From a virus: a stretch of DNA of 37,563 nucleotides. The stretch covers positions 1-37,563 of IMG/VR virus record IMGVR_UViG_3300044729_001284; one strand, given 5' to 3'. Below are positions 14,799 through 23,194 of the stretch, piece after piece (position 1 is the first letter of the stretch; every line of letters starts with the position of its first letter). The position numbers were made by a program, and so were the translations under genes. Under the pieces are notes generated by a model, which saw only the letters and a program-made list of their open reading frames with translations, did not search any database and was not told where the DNA came from.

Positions 14799-17700
14799 GC
14801 GTGTTCGACCTCGACCAGAAGGGGCAGCAGACGCTTGCCGACGAGGCCCGGCTGAATCCGCTCGATGCGTCCCAGGTGCAGCCGTCGGCCTTCACTGGCG
14901 TCGGGACTGGCATCGGCATGGGCCTGATGAAGGGCGGCGCTCGCGTCGGGCAATTTGTCGGTATGGCCGGCGCGACTGTCCCGATGGCGATCGACAAGCT
15001 GGTCGGCGACGACAATCTCAGCGGCAAGTCGCTGACCGATGGCTACTTCGAGGGACTGGATGCGAGCGTCAATCGTGCGGCCGACTACTGGACACCCGGC
15101 CATGCGGAAGTCGGCAAGGCGGGCCAGATACTCGGCGGCTTGTCCGAGATCGTCCTGCCGATGCTGGCAGGCGGCGGCAACCCGGCAGCGACTGCGACGA
15201 TGGTCGCCGGATCGCAGACGGCCGGCACCGGCACCGACCTGGTGAAGCAAGGCGTCGATGGCAACACGGCCGGCACCGTCGCAGCGATTCAGGGCGTCGC
15301 GGCCTATGCCGGCTTCAAGATTCCATTCCTCGGCAACTCGCTGGCCTCGCGCATGGGCAGCGGAGTCGCGGGCAACCTGGTGACGAATGCCGGCGGCGCA
15401 GCCGTGCAAAGCAAGGTGCTCGAAGGTGACGGGTACAAGGATCAGGCGAAGCAGTTCGATCCGCTCAACCTCGAAGCCCGCGCAATCGACGTGCTGACCG
15501 GCCTGGTCTTCGGCGGCTTCGCGCACTGGTCAGCCGGGCGCACCGGGCAGCCGATCAAGCCGTCGGACGCCGATGCCGTGCTGACCGCCAGCAACGCCAA
15601 GCACTTCCAGCACGACACGGCACCCGGCACGCCGGCCAATGCAGGAGCCAGCGCAGCGCATCAGTCAGCGCTGGAGACCGCCATCGAGCAGATGATGCGC
15701 GGCGAGCGCGTGAATGTCTCCGACTCGATCACGGCTGCCGAATTCGTCAGGAAGCCCGAGTCGCCGATCGCGTCGGCCATCCGCGAGGCCTACGGCATAG
15801 AGGCCCCGACGGCCCCCGTCAGCGGCGTGCGCGGCATCCGCAACAACAACCCGGGAAACATCGAGATCGGCGGGCAAGTGTGGCAAGGGCAGGTCGCCGG
15901 CAACGATGCGCGCTTCGCGACCTTCGAGACGCCCGAGGCCGGCATTCGCGCCCTGGCGAAGAACCTGATCACCTACCAGGACAAGCACGGCCTGAACACG
16001 GTCGAGGGCATCATCAACCGATGGGCGCCAGCGAAGGAGAACCAGACCAGCGCTTATGTGGCTGCCGTCGCCAAGGAGCTCGGCGTCGCGCCTGGCGATG
16101 GGCTCAATGTCCGTGATCCGGCGACGCTCTCCAAGCTGACGACGGCCATCATCCGGCACGAGAACGGCGGGCAGCCTTACGATGCCGCGACCATTGACAC
16201 CGGCGTCAAGGCGGCGATCTCTGGCGTGCTGCCGCGCAAGCCGGATGCAATGCTGGCCGAAATGCCCAGGGCGAAGGCGCTCCCCGAGCTGGATCGCAAG
16301 ATCGAATCCAGTCTGGCCGGCAAGATCGCCAGCGACTACCCGGGCTCCGTCGCCGAATACAACGCGCTGCCGGACGCAATGGGCGGCAAGGTGCTCAACG
16401 TCGACACGGCCCGCGAGCTGTCGCCCGACTACGCAACCAGCAAGGAATCCCGCGCGCTGCTCTCAGCGGCCGTGCATGAGCCGGCGAGCTACTTCATCAA
16501 GCAGGTCTATGCCGACCGTCTCGCCGAAATGCCGCCGAATAGCACGGTGATGTTCACGTCAGGCGGCACTGGCGCCGGCAAGTCGACGGCCATTACCAAC
16601 GTGCCTTCTGCTGCTCAGGCGATGGATGCCGCACACATCGTCTACGACACGAACATGAACGGCTTAGAGTCGGCGCAGAAGAAGATCGAGCAGGCGCTTG
16701 CCGCTGGCGCGAAGGTCGACATCTGGCACGTTCAGCGCGATCCGGTCGATGCCCTGGTGAATGGGGCTCTGCCGCGAGCCGCACGCTATGGCCGAGCCGT
16801 TCCGCTGGATGCCCACGAAGCGACACATGTCGGATCAGCACAGACCGTCGTGCAGCTCGCCGAGCTCTATCAAAACGACCCCCGCGTCAGCATTCGCATC
16901 CTCGACAACACCCGAGGCAAAGGCAACGCTGGAGAGGCGAATATTGAGTTCATTAAGACATTCGACTACAATGGGCTCAGAGAGAGGTTAGTTTCAGCTC
17001 TCGACAAGGAGTATCAGAATGAACGCATCAACGATGCAATCTACCGTGGCACCCTCGGTGCAACTGATGCCGGACGGCAGGACAGTAGCGCAAGCCTGGC
17101 AGGACAGCGACCGCAAGGAATGGCGGATGGGCTACCCCTACGCCAGCGAAGCCGAGATTCAAATGCTGATGGACGCGGAGAGCAAGAACGGCTACCCGCC
17201 CAAGAACCTCCAGCACGCCAAGGAAATTCTCGGCAAGGCTTAAACGCCAAAGCGTTCCCCGTCCGAGGGAACGAATCGACCGCCGTCACCGAGCGCGGCG
17301 GCACCATCACAACGCAGTTCGTCGTCGTCGAGGCAGATCGCCTCGTCACGTCGCACGACAACTCCCTCAAGCCGAATGCCGACTTCCCGCGCGAGCTGCA
17401 ACCGCGCGACCGGGCGCGTGCCGCCTCCGAGGCGCAGATCACCAAGATCGAGAACGGCATCAATCCCGAGCTGCTGGCAGAATCGCCGAAGGCTTCCGAC
17501 GGCGCTCCGATCATCGGCACCGATAAGGTCGTCGAGTCAGGCAACGCCCGCACCATTGCCCTGCGTCGCGCTTACGAGTCCGGCAAGGCAGACGCCTATC
17601 GGCAGTGGCTGATCGACAACGCCGAGCGCTTCGGCATCGATGCGGCCAAGGTGGCGAAGCTCAAGCGCCCGGTGCTGGCGCGTGTCGGCCTGGGGGAATA

Positions 17701-18649
17701 CGACCGCGCCGAGTTCGCGCGTCAGGCCAACGAGTCGGCCGTCGCTCAGATGTCCGTCACCGAGACCGCGAAGGCTGACGCGGCACGCATGCCCGACCTG
17801 ATGGGCCTGATCACCAACGAAGACGGCACCATCAACCCGACGCAATCGCAGCCGTTCATTCGCTCGTTCATTGCCAACGTGGTCAGCTCGTCGGAGCACG
17901 GCGCGATGATGGCGGCGGATGGCGCGCTGTCGCAGCAGGGCCTTCAGCGCATTCGCAATGCCGTCTTCGCCAAGGCGTACGGCGATCCCGAGATCGTCGC
18001 CATGATGGCCGAGAGCACCGACGCCAACGTCAAGAACATCCTGGCCGGAATGCTGCGCGCGGCCCCTGGCGTCGCCCGTCTTAAAGACCTGATCGAGGCC
18101 GGCGCCCGGCATCCGATAGACATCACTGGCGACCTGGTGCAAGCCGTCCGGCAGTTCTCGAAGATCAGGGCCGAAGGCATGACGGTCGATCAGTTCCTGG
18201 CGCAGCAGTCGCTCTTCGATGCCGGCGTCACGCCCGAGGTCAATAACCTGATGATCGGCCTCCAGGAGAATGCCCGGGCACCGAAGCGCGTCGCCGAAAT
18301 GATCGGCCGCGTGGTCGATTCCGTCGATCAGCTTGGCGACCCGAGGCAGGCCGGCATGTTCGACAGCATGCCGCAGCCGAAGCCGCAAGACCTGATCGCC
18401 GATGCCATCGAGACATTGCGCGCCCAGGGCGAAGCCAAGCAGAGCGGCGATCTGTTCAAGTCGCCCGAGTTCGATGCGGCCAGGCAGGTCGCCGAGCAAT
18501 CGCCCGACATGCGGGTCGTGCTCGAAGACGGCAGCGAAGTCTCGGTGCGCGAGGCAATGGATCGAGCCCGCGCCGATCTCGAACAATCCGACGTGGACGT
18601 GAAGGCATTCGATGCCGCCGTCACCTGCTACTTGAGGAACCTCACATGA
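14795..18649 (+). CDS. Large ejected polyvalent protein: transglycosylase-like, zeta-kinase-like and DdrB/ParB-like segments
   Basis: The product has 1284 residues. Residues about 30-250 are Gly/Ala-rich and hydrophobic, suiting membrane insertion. Residues about 346-480 begin RGIRNNNPGNIEIGG and contain FETPEAGIRALAKNLITYQD, a phage structural lysozyme or transglycosylase-like unit that would open peptidoglycan during entry. Residues about 520-740 hold a P-loop kinase unit with Walker A GGTGAGKS (590-597), HVQRDPVDALVNGALPRA and a C-terminal helix, resembling zeta-toxin-type domains. Residues about 826-960 (NESTAVTERGGTI, FVVVEADRLVTSHDNS, RNART-like VESGNARTIALRRAYESG) match the DdrB-like ParB-superfamily unit of polyvalent proteins. 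The rest is helical. In residues 742-817 third-position bias is lost and another frame is coding. It is probably the gp16 equivalent; the effector roles are inferred. Confidence 0.82.
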   Translation: MSVFDLDQKGQQTLADEARLNPLDASQVQPSAFTGVGTGIGMGLMKGGARVGQFVGMAGATVPMAIDKLVGDDNLSGKSLTDGYFEGLDASVNRAADYWTPGHAEVGKAGQILGGLSEIVLPMLAGGGNPAATATMVAGSQTAGTGTDLVKQGVDGNTAGTVAAIQGVAAYAGFKIPFLGNSLASRMGSGVAGNLVTNAGGAAVQSKVLEGDGYKDQAKQFDPLNLEARAIDVLTGLVFGGFAHWSAGRTGQPIKPSDADAVLTASNAKHFQHDTAPGTPANAGASAAHQSALETAIEQMMRGERVNVSDSITAAEFVRKPESPIASAIREAYGIEAPTAPVSGVRGIRNNNPGNIEIGGQVWQGQVAGNDARFATFETPEAGIRALAKNLITYQDKHGLNTVEGIINRWAPAKENQTSAYVAAVAKELGVAPGDGLNVRDPATLSKLTTAIIRHENGGQPYDAATIDTGVKAAISGVLPRKPDAMLAEMPRAKALPELDRKIESSLAGKIASDYPGSVAEYNALPDAMGGKVLNVDTARELSPDYATSKESRALLSAAVHEPASYFIKQVYADRLAEMPPNSTVMFTSGGTGAGKSTAITNVPSAAQAMDAAHIVYDTNMNGLESAQKKIEQALAAGAKVDIWHVQRDPVDALVNGALPRAARYGRAVPLDAHEATHVGSAQTVVQLAELYQNDPRVSIRILDNTRGKGNAGEANIEFIKTFDYNGLRERLVSALDKEYQNERINDAIYRGTLGATDAGRQDSSASLAGQRPQGMADGLPLRQRSRDSNADGRGEQERLPAQEPPARQGNSRQGLNAKAFPVRGNESTAVTERGGTITTQFVVVEADRLVTSHDNSLKPNADFPRELQPRDRARAASEAQITKIENGINPELLAESPKASDGAPIIGTDKVVESGNARTIALRRAYESGKADAYRQWLIDNAERFGIDAAKVAKLKRPVLARVGLGEYDRAEFARQANESAVAQMSVTETAKADAARMPDLMGLITNEDGTINPTQSQPFIRSFIANVVSSSEHGAMMAADGALSQQGLQRIRNAVFAKAYGDPEIVAMMAESTDANVKNILAGMLRAAPGVARLKDLIEAGARHPIDITGDLVQAVRQFSKIRAEGMTVDQFLAQQSLFDAGVTPEVNNLMIGLQENARAPKRVAEMIGRVVDSVDQLGDPRQAGMFDSMPQPKPQDLIADAIETLRAQGEAKQSGDLFKSPEFDAARQVAEQSPDMRVVLEDGSEVSVREAMDRARADLEQSDVDVKAFDAAVTCYLRNLT
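17019..17243 (+). CDS. Nested small gene inside the polyvalent-protein gene, unknown function
   Basis: The frame encodes 74 residues, shifted relative to the polyvalent gene that contains it. ATG 17019 has AGGAG eight bases upstream. The product has balanced composition (for example KEWRMGYPYASEAEIQMLMD and PPKNLQHAKEILGKA). By hand count about three quarters of its third codon positions are G or C, whereas the host frame here is rich in A- and T-ending codons and yields a Gly/Arg/Gln-rich, linker-like translation. This suggests the small frame is the real coding frame and the long protein reads through it. It lies directly after the zeta-kinase-like segment, so a companion or antitoxin-like role is conceivable but unproven. 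Confidence 0.6.
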   Translation: MNASTMQSTVAPSVQLMPDGRTVAQAWQDSDRKEWRMGYPYASEAEIQMLMDAESKNGYPPKNLQHAKEILGKA

Positions 18650-21183
18650 AGCCCCAGTGCATAGACGCAGTGAATAGCGCGGTCGGCCGCGAGCTGAACG
18701 AAGCCGAGCTGAAGGGAGTCGAGGAACGCATCACCCGGCACTTGCGCCAGAACGCAGCGCGCGATCCGCAGGCAACGCTCGCCATGACACCCGAGCAGCG
18801 CTTCGTCGAGGCAGCGAAAACAGCCTCTGAAGAGTTCCAGGCCGAGCAGGCGAAGAAGGCGCAGCGCGTCGCCCTGCAAGTGATGGCGAACGCCAAGATC
18901 GAGCAGCACCTGTCCCAGTTCGGCGGCGACAAGCTCGACGGGCTGGCGCGCGTGGTTGCCTTCCATGCCGACGGGAAAGGAAACTTTCTGTCCGTCGAGA
19001 GCCAGGCCAAGGCCATCGAGCGCGACTCGCTGCGCCAGATGATCGGCACGATGGAGGCCACCAATCCGAAGTTCTTCGGCCTGTTCGAGAACAAGGACGG
19101 CGTGCGCGCCCTGGTGAAGGAGCTCTTCGGCGAGGACTCCGGCGTCAAGGAGGCCAAGGACGGCGCTGCCCAGTTCAAGGCCGTGGCCGAGGCCCTGCGC
19201 CAGCGCTTCAACCGTGGCGGCGGGGAAGTCGGCCAGCTCGAAGACTGGGGCATGCCGCACCATCATTCGCAGCTCAATGTCGCCAAGGCGGGGCGCGAGC
19301 AGTGGATTGCCGACATCCTGCCGAGGCTCGACCGCAGCCGCTACACCGGGCCGGACGGCGCCCGCATGACGGATCAGGAGCTGGATGTCTTCCTGACGCA
19401 TGCCTGGGAGACGATCGCTACCGGCGGCGTGAACAAGATCGAGCCGGGCCGACCAAACGGCAGCGGCATGCGCGCGAACCGTGGCAACGAAGGCCGGCAG
19501 ATTCACTTCAAGGATGCCGACAGCTATCTCGGCTATCAGGAAAAGTACGGCGATCACACGCCTTACGAAGTGATGGTCGGCCATATCTCCGGTGTCTCCA
19601 AGGACATCGCCCTGGTCGAGACCCTGGGCCCGAATCCCGACCATGCCTTCCGGATGTTCCGCGACATCGGCATGAAGGAAGCGACGCTCGCCGATCCGGC
19701 CAAGGCCGGCAAGGTGCAGAAGCAGATCGTCGGCCTCGAAAACCTCTACAACCTGACCGCCGGCAAGACGCTGCCGGTCGCCTCCGAGCACCTGGCGAAA
19801 TCCTTCGACACCCTGCGCTCGTGGCTGGTGGCCTCGCGCCTCGGCTCGGCGGTGATCTCGTCGCTGTCGGACGAGGCGACGCTGTACCTGACCGCGCACG
19901 TCAATAACCTGCCCGAGCTGCGCGTCTTCGCGAACGAGCTGTCGGCCATGAACCCGGCGAACCAGATGGAAAAGCGCATGGCGCTGCGTGCCGGCCTCGC
20001 CATGAATACGATGATCTCGTCGCTGAACCGCTTCGGCCAGGACGGGCTAGGCGCTTCGTTCTCGTCGAAGCTGGCCTCGTCGGTGCTGCGCGCCTCTGGC
20101 CTGAATGCCCTGACGGAAGCCCGCAAGCGTGCCTTCGGCGTGACGATGATGTCGAGCCTCGGCCAGATCACGAAGGACTTCGACAACCTCGGCAAGCTGG
20201 ACAAGGCCGATCATCGCATCCTGCTCTCGAAGGGCATCACCGAGACCGAGTTCGCCGTCTGGCGCAAGGCAGCGCTCGAAGACTGGGGCGGCGGCAATAG
20301 CACGATGCTGACGCCGGAGTCGATCTACCGCATCCCTGACGAGGCGCTGAAGGGGCTGGCCGACGATCTGTTCCCGAATATGCCGGTCGATGCCCGCACC
20401 CTGAAGGAACGCGCTGCGACCAAGCTGCTCGGCGTGGTGCTCGAAGAGACCGACGTAGCCGTGATCGAGCCCGGCGTCAAAGAGCGTGCGCTGATGCTGT
20501 CGAATCTCCAGCGCGGCACCTGGAAGGGGGAATTATCCCGTTCGTTCTTCCTGTTCAAGTCCTTCCCCATTGCCATGCTGACGCGACACTGGATGCGCGG
20601 CATGAACATGGAGACCTCGGGCGGCAAAGCAGCCTATATCGCCTCGCTGATGGCCGGCACGACGATGCTCGGCGCGGCGGCGCTACAGATCAACGAAGTG
20701 CTGTCCGGTCGCGATCCGCGCAACATGAACCCGGCCGAGAAGGGCGGCGTGCGCAACTGGATTCAGGCCATGATGAAGGGCGGATCGCTCGGCATCTATG
20801 GCGACTTCCTGTTCTCCGAATCGACGCAGCACGGCCAGAGCCCGGTCGCATCTGTCATGGGGCCGGTCATCGGCATGGGCGAGGACTTGTTCAATCTGAC
20901 GCAAGGCAACCTGGTGCAGCTCGCCCAGGGCAAGAAAACGCATGCCGGCGCCGAGCTGGTGAAGTTCGCCAAGAGCAACATGCCCGGCGCAAACCTTTGG
21001 TACACGAAGGCCGCGCTCGATCACATGGTCTTCCATCAGCTTCAGGAGTATTTTTCGCCGGGCTATCTGGCGACGATGCGCTCGCGGGCTTATCGCGAAT
21101 TCGGACAGCAGTATTGGTGGGAACCCGGCCAGGTGGCGCCAGATCGCGCGCCGAACCCGGTCGCAGCCGTAGGGGGGCGATGA
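18646..21183 (+). CDS. Very large internal/ejected virion protein
   Basis: The product has 845 residues, mainly helical. The N-terminal third is charged (TPEQRFVEAAKTASEEFQAE), and the middle contains DWGMPHHHSQLNVAKAGREQ, a histidine-rich loop seen in large ejected phage proteins. Region about 385-420 (SWLVASRLGSAVISSLSDEA) and region about 665-690 (AAYIASLMAGTTMLGAAALQ) are hydrophobic enough to contact membranes. It ends in RAPNPVAAVGGR. It continues the ejection operon by an ATGA overlap and precedes the small terminase-like gene. I recognise no enzyme motif. Related proteins are annotated as internal virion protein D or polyvalent-associated, and the exact family is uncertain. Confidence 0.68.
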   Translation: MKPQCIDAVNSAVGRELNEAELKGVEERITRHLRQNAARDPQATLAMTPEQRFVEAAKTASEEFQAEQAKKAQRVALQVMANAKIEQHLSQFGGDKLDGLARVVAFHADGKGNFLSVESQAKAIERDSLRQMIGTMEATNPKFFGLFENKDGVRALVKELFGEDSGVKEAKDGAAQFKAVAEALRQRFNRGGGEVGQLEDWGMPHHHSQLNVAKAGREQWIADILPRLDRSRYTGPDGARMTDQELDVFLTHAWETIATGGVNKIEPGRPNGSGMRANRGNEGRQIHFKDADSYLGYQEKYGDHTPYEVMVGHISGVSKDIALVETLGPNPDHAFRMFRDIGMKEATLADPAKAGKVQKQIVGLENLYNLTAGKTLPVASEHLAKSFDTLRSWLVASRLGSAVISSLSDEATLYLTAHVNNLPELRVFANELSAMNPANQMEKRMALRAGLAMNTMISSLNRFGQDGLGASFSSKLASSVLRASGLNALTEARKRAFGVTMMSSLGQITKDFDNLGKLDKADHRILLSKGITETEFAVWRKAALEDWGGGNSTMLTPESIYRIPDEALKGLADDLFPNMPVDARTLKERAATKLLGVVLEETDVAVIEPGVKERALMLSNLQRGTWKGELSRSFFLFKSFPIAMLTRHWMRGMNMETSGGKAAYIASLMAGTTMLGAAALQINEVLSGRDPRNMNPAEKGGVRNWIQAMMKGGSLGIYGDFLFSESTQHGQSPVASVMGPVIGMGEDLFNLTQGNLVQLAQGKKTHAGAELVKFAKSNMPGANLWYTKAALDHMVFHQLQEYFSPGYLATMRSRAYREFGQQYWWEPGQVAPDRAPNPVAAVGGR

Positions 21184-21566
21184 TGAGACAGGACCAATTC
21201 GAGAAGCTGCAAGCGCTGTCGGAGAAGCTGACCGATGTCGTGATCGACGAGGCCGATCCGGATAACTGGCCGGGCTCGGGATGGAAGCCGGTCGAGCTGA
21301 CCAAGGAGCAGCGCGGCGACCGCTACTGGTCGAAGAAGAACGCCGTCGCTACCCTGTCGCTGATCGGGCGCATCTACCAGCTCACCGACGCGATCCGCAT
21401 GGCGAGCAATTCAGGCACCGGCGGCGCGGCCGTCACCGACAGCGAAGACGAGCTCGACGCCGAAGTCGCAGCCGCCGAGAAGGAAGCAACCAAGCTGCTC
21501 GACGAGCTGCAACGCAAAACCCGAAAAGCCGAGTTCGATAAGCGCGTACATGGCAAACCGTCGTGA
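21180..21566 (+). CDS. Putative terminase small subunit
   Basis: The product has 128 residues. ATG 21180 lies directly behind an AGGGGGG ribosome site and overlaps the previous stop; ATG 21183 is equally possible. The frame is open further upstream but only in overlap with the previous gene. The N-terminal helix (QFEKLQALSEKLTDVVIDEA) is followed by WPGSGWKPVELTKEQRGDRY and a C-terminal coiled helix rich in Glu, Lys and Ala. Its position immediately before and overlapping the large terminase gene is the main reason for the call. It would recognise packaging DNA and regulate the motor. No clear helix-turn-helix is visible. Confidence 0.6.
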   Translation: MMRQDQFEKLQALSEKLTDVVIDEADPDNWPGSGWKPVELTKEQRGDRYWSKKNAVATLSLIGRIYQLTDAIRMASNSGTGGAAVTDSEDELDAEVAAAEKEATKLLDELQRKTRKAEFDKRVHGKPS

Positions 21567-23154
21567 TGTCTCGTTTCTTACGTTCTTCCTGATCTGGGCG
21601 AAGCTGCAAGGCTGGACAGTCCCGCTCCTGCACGTTCGCATCTGTCAGTGGCTCGATACCTGCTCCGATCGCGTGCGGGTGCTGATGGTCTTCCGTGGTG
21701 CGGCGAAGTCGACGCTCTATGCGATCTATAAGGCCTATAAGCTCTACCGTGCCCGGACGCATCGCTCGCTGATCTACGCGGCCGACGACAAGCTCGCCGG
21801 CAAGCTGACCCGCGACACCCTGGCCGTGCTGCGCCGGCATCCGCTGTGCGTCGGCATGCTGCCGCCAAGCCCCGGCGCGCTGTCCTTCTGGGTCAATGGC
21901 TCAACCGATGCGCGGAACCCGAGCATGGAGGCCGTCGGCGTCAATTCCAACGCGACCGGATCGCGCGCCGATGATGCCGACTTCGACGACATCGAGATTC
22001 CGAAGAACATCAAGACGCCAGAAGCCCGGATGAACCTGCGGCAGAAGATCGAGGAATCGACGCACATCCTCGTGCCAGGCTGGCAGAAGACCTTCGTCGG
22101 CACGCCGCACACGCACGACAGCATCTATACCGAGCAGATCGAGGGGGGCGCGGCCGTGCTGAAAATCCCGCTGTTTGAACACGTCCGGCGCTACACCGAC
22201 ACCAGCACGCGGAAGCGCTACCGCTTCGACTTCACGCCCGGGGCCGATGGCCTCTATGTGATGGCCGGCATCTACAAGTTCGCGCGCATGCTGGTCGAGG
22301 GCAAGGACTTCCGCGTCGAGGGCGACGAGATCGTTTTCGACAAGCCGCCCGGCGTGGTGCTGGACATCTGCGCCGTCTGCGCCTGGCCGGAGCGCTTCAC
22401 TCGCGAGGAAGTCGCCCTCAAGCGCCAGGAGACGCGCACGCTCAATGCCTGGGATTCACAGTACCAGCTCGAAGCCAAGCCGGTCAGCGAAGTGCGGCTC
22501 GATCCGGCGCGCATCATTCCCTACGACTGCCAGCCGATCATCCGCCGGGCGAACAACGAAGTCGGCATGTGGCTCGGCGCGACCCGGATCGTCGGCGCGG
22601 CCGCGTACTGGGATTGCTCCCTGGGCAAGGTCAAGTCGGACGCCTCGGCCTTCACGCTGCTGCTGACCGACGAGCGCGGGCAGCTCTACTGGCACGCGGC
22701 CGAAGGCCTGACCGGCGAGCTGGACGAGCAATGCAAGCGCATCCGCGAGCTGGTGATCAAGCTCCAGATTCCGCGCGTTACCGTCGAGACCAACGGCCCG
22801 GGCGGCTTCGTGCCGGCGATCTTGCGCAAACACCTGGCCGGGACGGGCTGCGCCGTGGCCGAGCAGTTCTCGGTCTCCAACAAGCAGGCCCGCATCCTCG
22901 ATGCCTTCGAGCCGGCGCTGTCGTCGCGCTTCCTGTGGGCGCATGTAGACGTGCTGGAGGGGCCGGTCTGGGATCAGATGAAGGATTTCAACCCGGCTCT
23001 GCGCGACCAGCCGGACGACTACCTCGACAGCGGGGCCGGGGCCATCGCCTCGACGCCTGTCCGGATCGGAAAGATAGTCGGGAATCCGACCGCTGCCATG
23101 CGCGAAGATTGGCGCCCAAGTGGTGGCGTCCATGAAGTGACGCTGGAGTTCTAG
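21550..23154 (+). CDS. terL: Terminase large subunit
   Basis: The product has 534 residues, a podovirus (T7 gp19-like) packaging motor. Walker A is FRGAAKST (about residues 48-55), and an acidic Walker B-like strand DDADFDDIE lies at about 141-149. Motif FVGTPHTHDSIYTEQI is the ATPase coupling segment. The nuclease half begins at YWDCSLGKVKSDASAF (about 353-368), with its metal-binding Asp. Length and motif order are normal. It translocates DNA into the head through the portal and cuts concatemers. The last part of the gene contains the third copy of the 19-bp repeat, read as IVGNPTA. Confidence 0.93.
   Translation: MANRRDVSFLTFFLIWAKLQGWTVPLLHVRICQWLDTCSDRVRVLMVFRGAAKSTLYAIYKAYKLYRARTHRSLIYAADDKLAGKLTRDTLAVLRRHPLCVGMLPPSPGALSFWVNGSTDARNPSMEAVGVNSNATGSRADDADFDDIEIPKNIKTPEARMNLRQKIEESTHILVPGWQKTFVGTPHTHDSIYTEQIEGGAAVLKIPLFEHVRRYTDTSTRKRYRFDFTPGADGLYVMAGIYKFARMLVEGKDFRVEGDEIVFDKPPGVVLDICAVCAWPERFTREEVALKRQETRTLNAWDSQYQLEAKPVSEVRLDPARIIPYDCQPIIRRANNEVGMWLGATRIVGAAAYWDCSLGKVKSDASAFTLLLTDERGQLYWHAAEGLTGELDEQCKRIRELVIKLQIPRVTVETNGPGGFVPAILRKHLAGTGCAVAEQFSVSNKQARILDAFEPALSSRFLWAHVDVLEGPVWDQMKDFNPALRDQPDDYLDSGAGAIASTPVRIGKIVGNPTAAMREDWRPSGGVHEVTLEF
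23075..23093 (+). repeat. 19-bp late-region repeat, copy 3
   Basis: This is identical to the copies at 1795 and 6946 but lies within the last codons of the terminase gene, 102 bases ahead of the tail-fibre start. ATTGGCGC follows after 14 bases, matching the spacing seen in the other copies. It shares one more upstream base (A) with copy 2. Because it is coding here, either terL tolerates a control site or the other copies derive from this coding segment. Confidence 0.85.
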
Positions 23155-23194
23155 CGTCGGCGTCCGGCCGGCGCTCAACGAGCGCGAGGTCGGC

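Noticed and set aside
18628-19899. 423-codon minus-strand frame
   Set aside because: Antisense shadow of the 845-residue virion protein gene.
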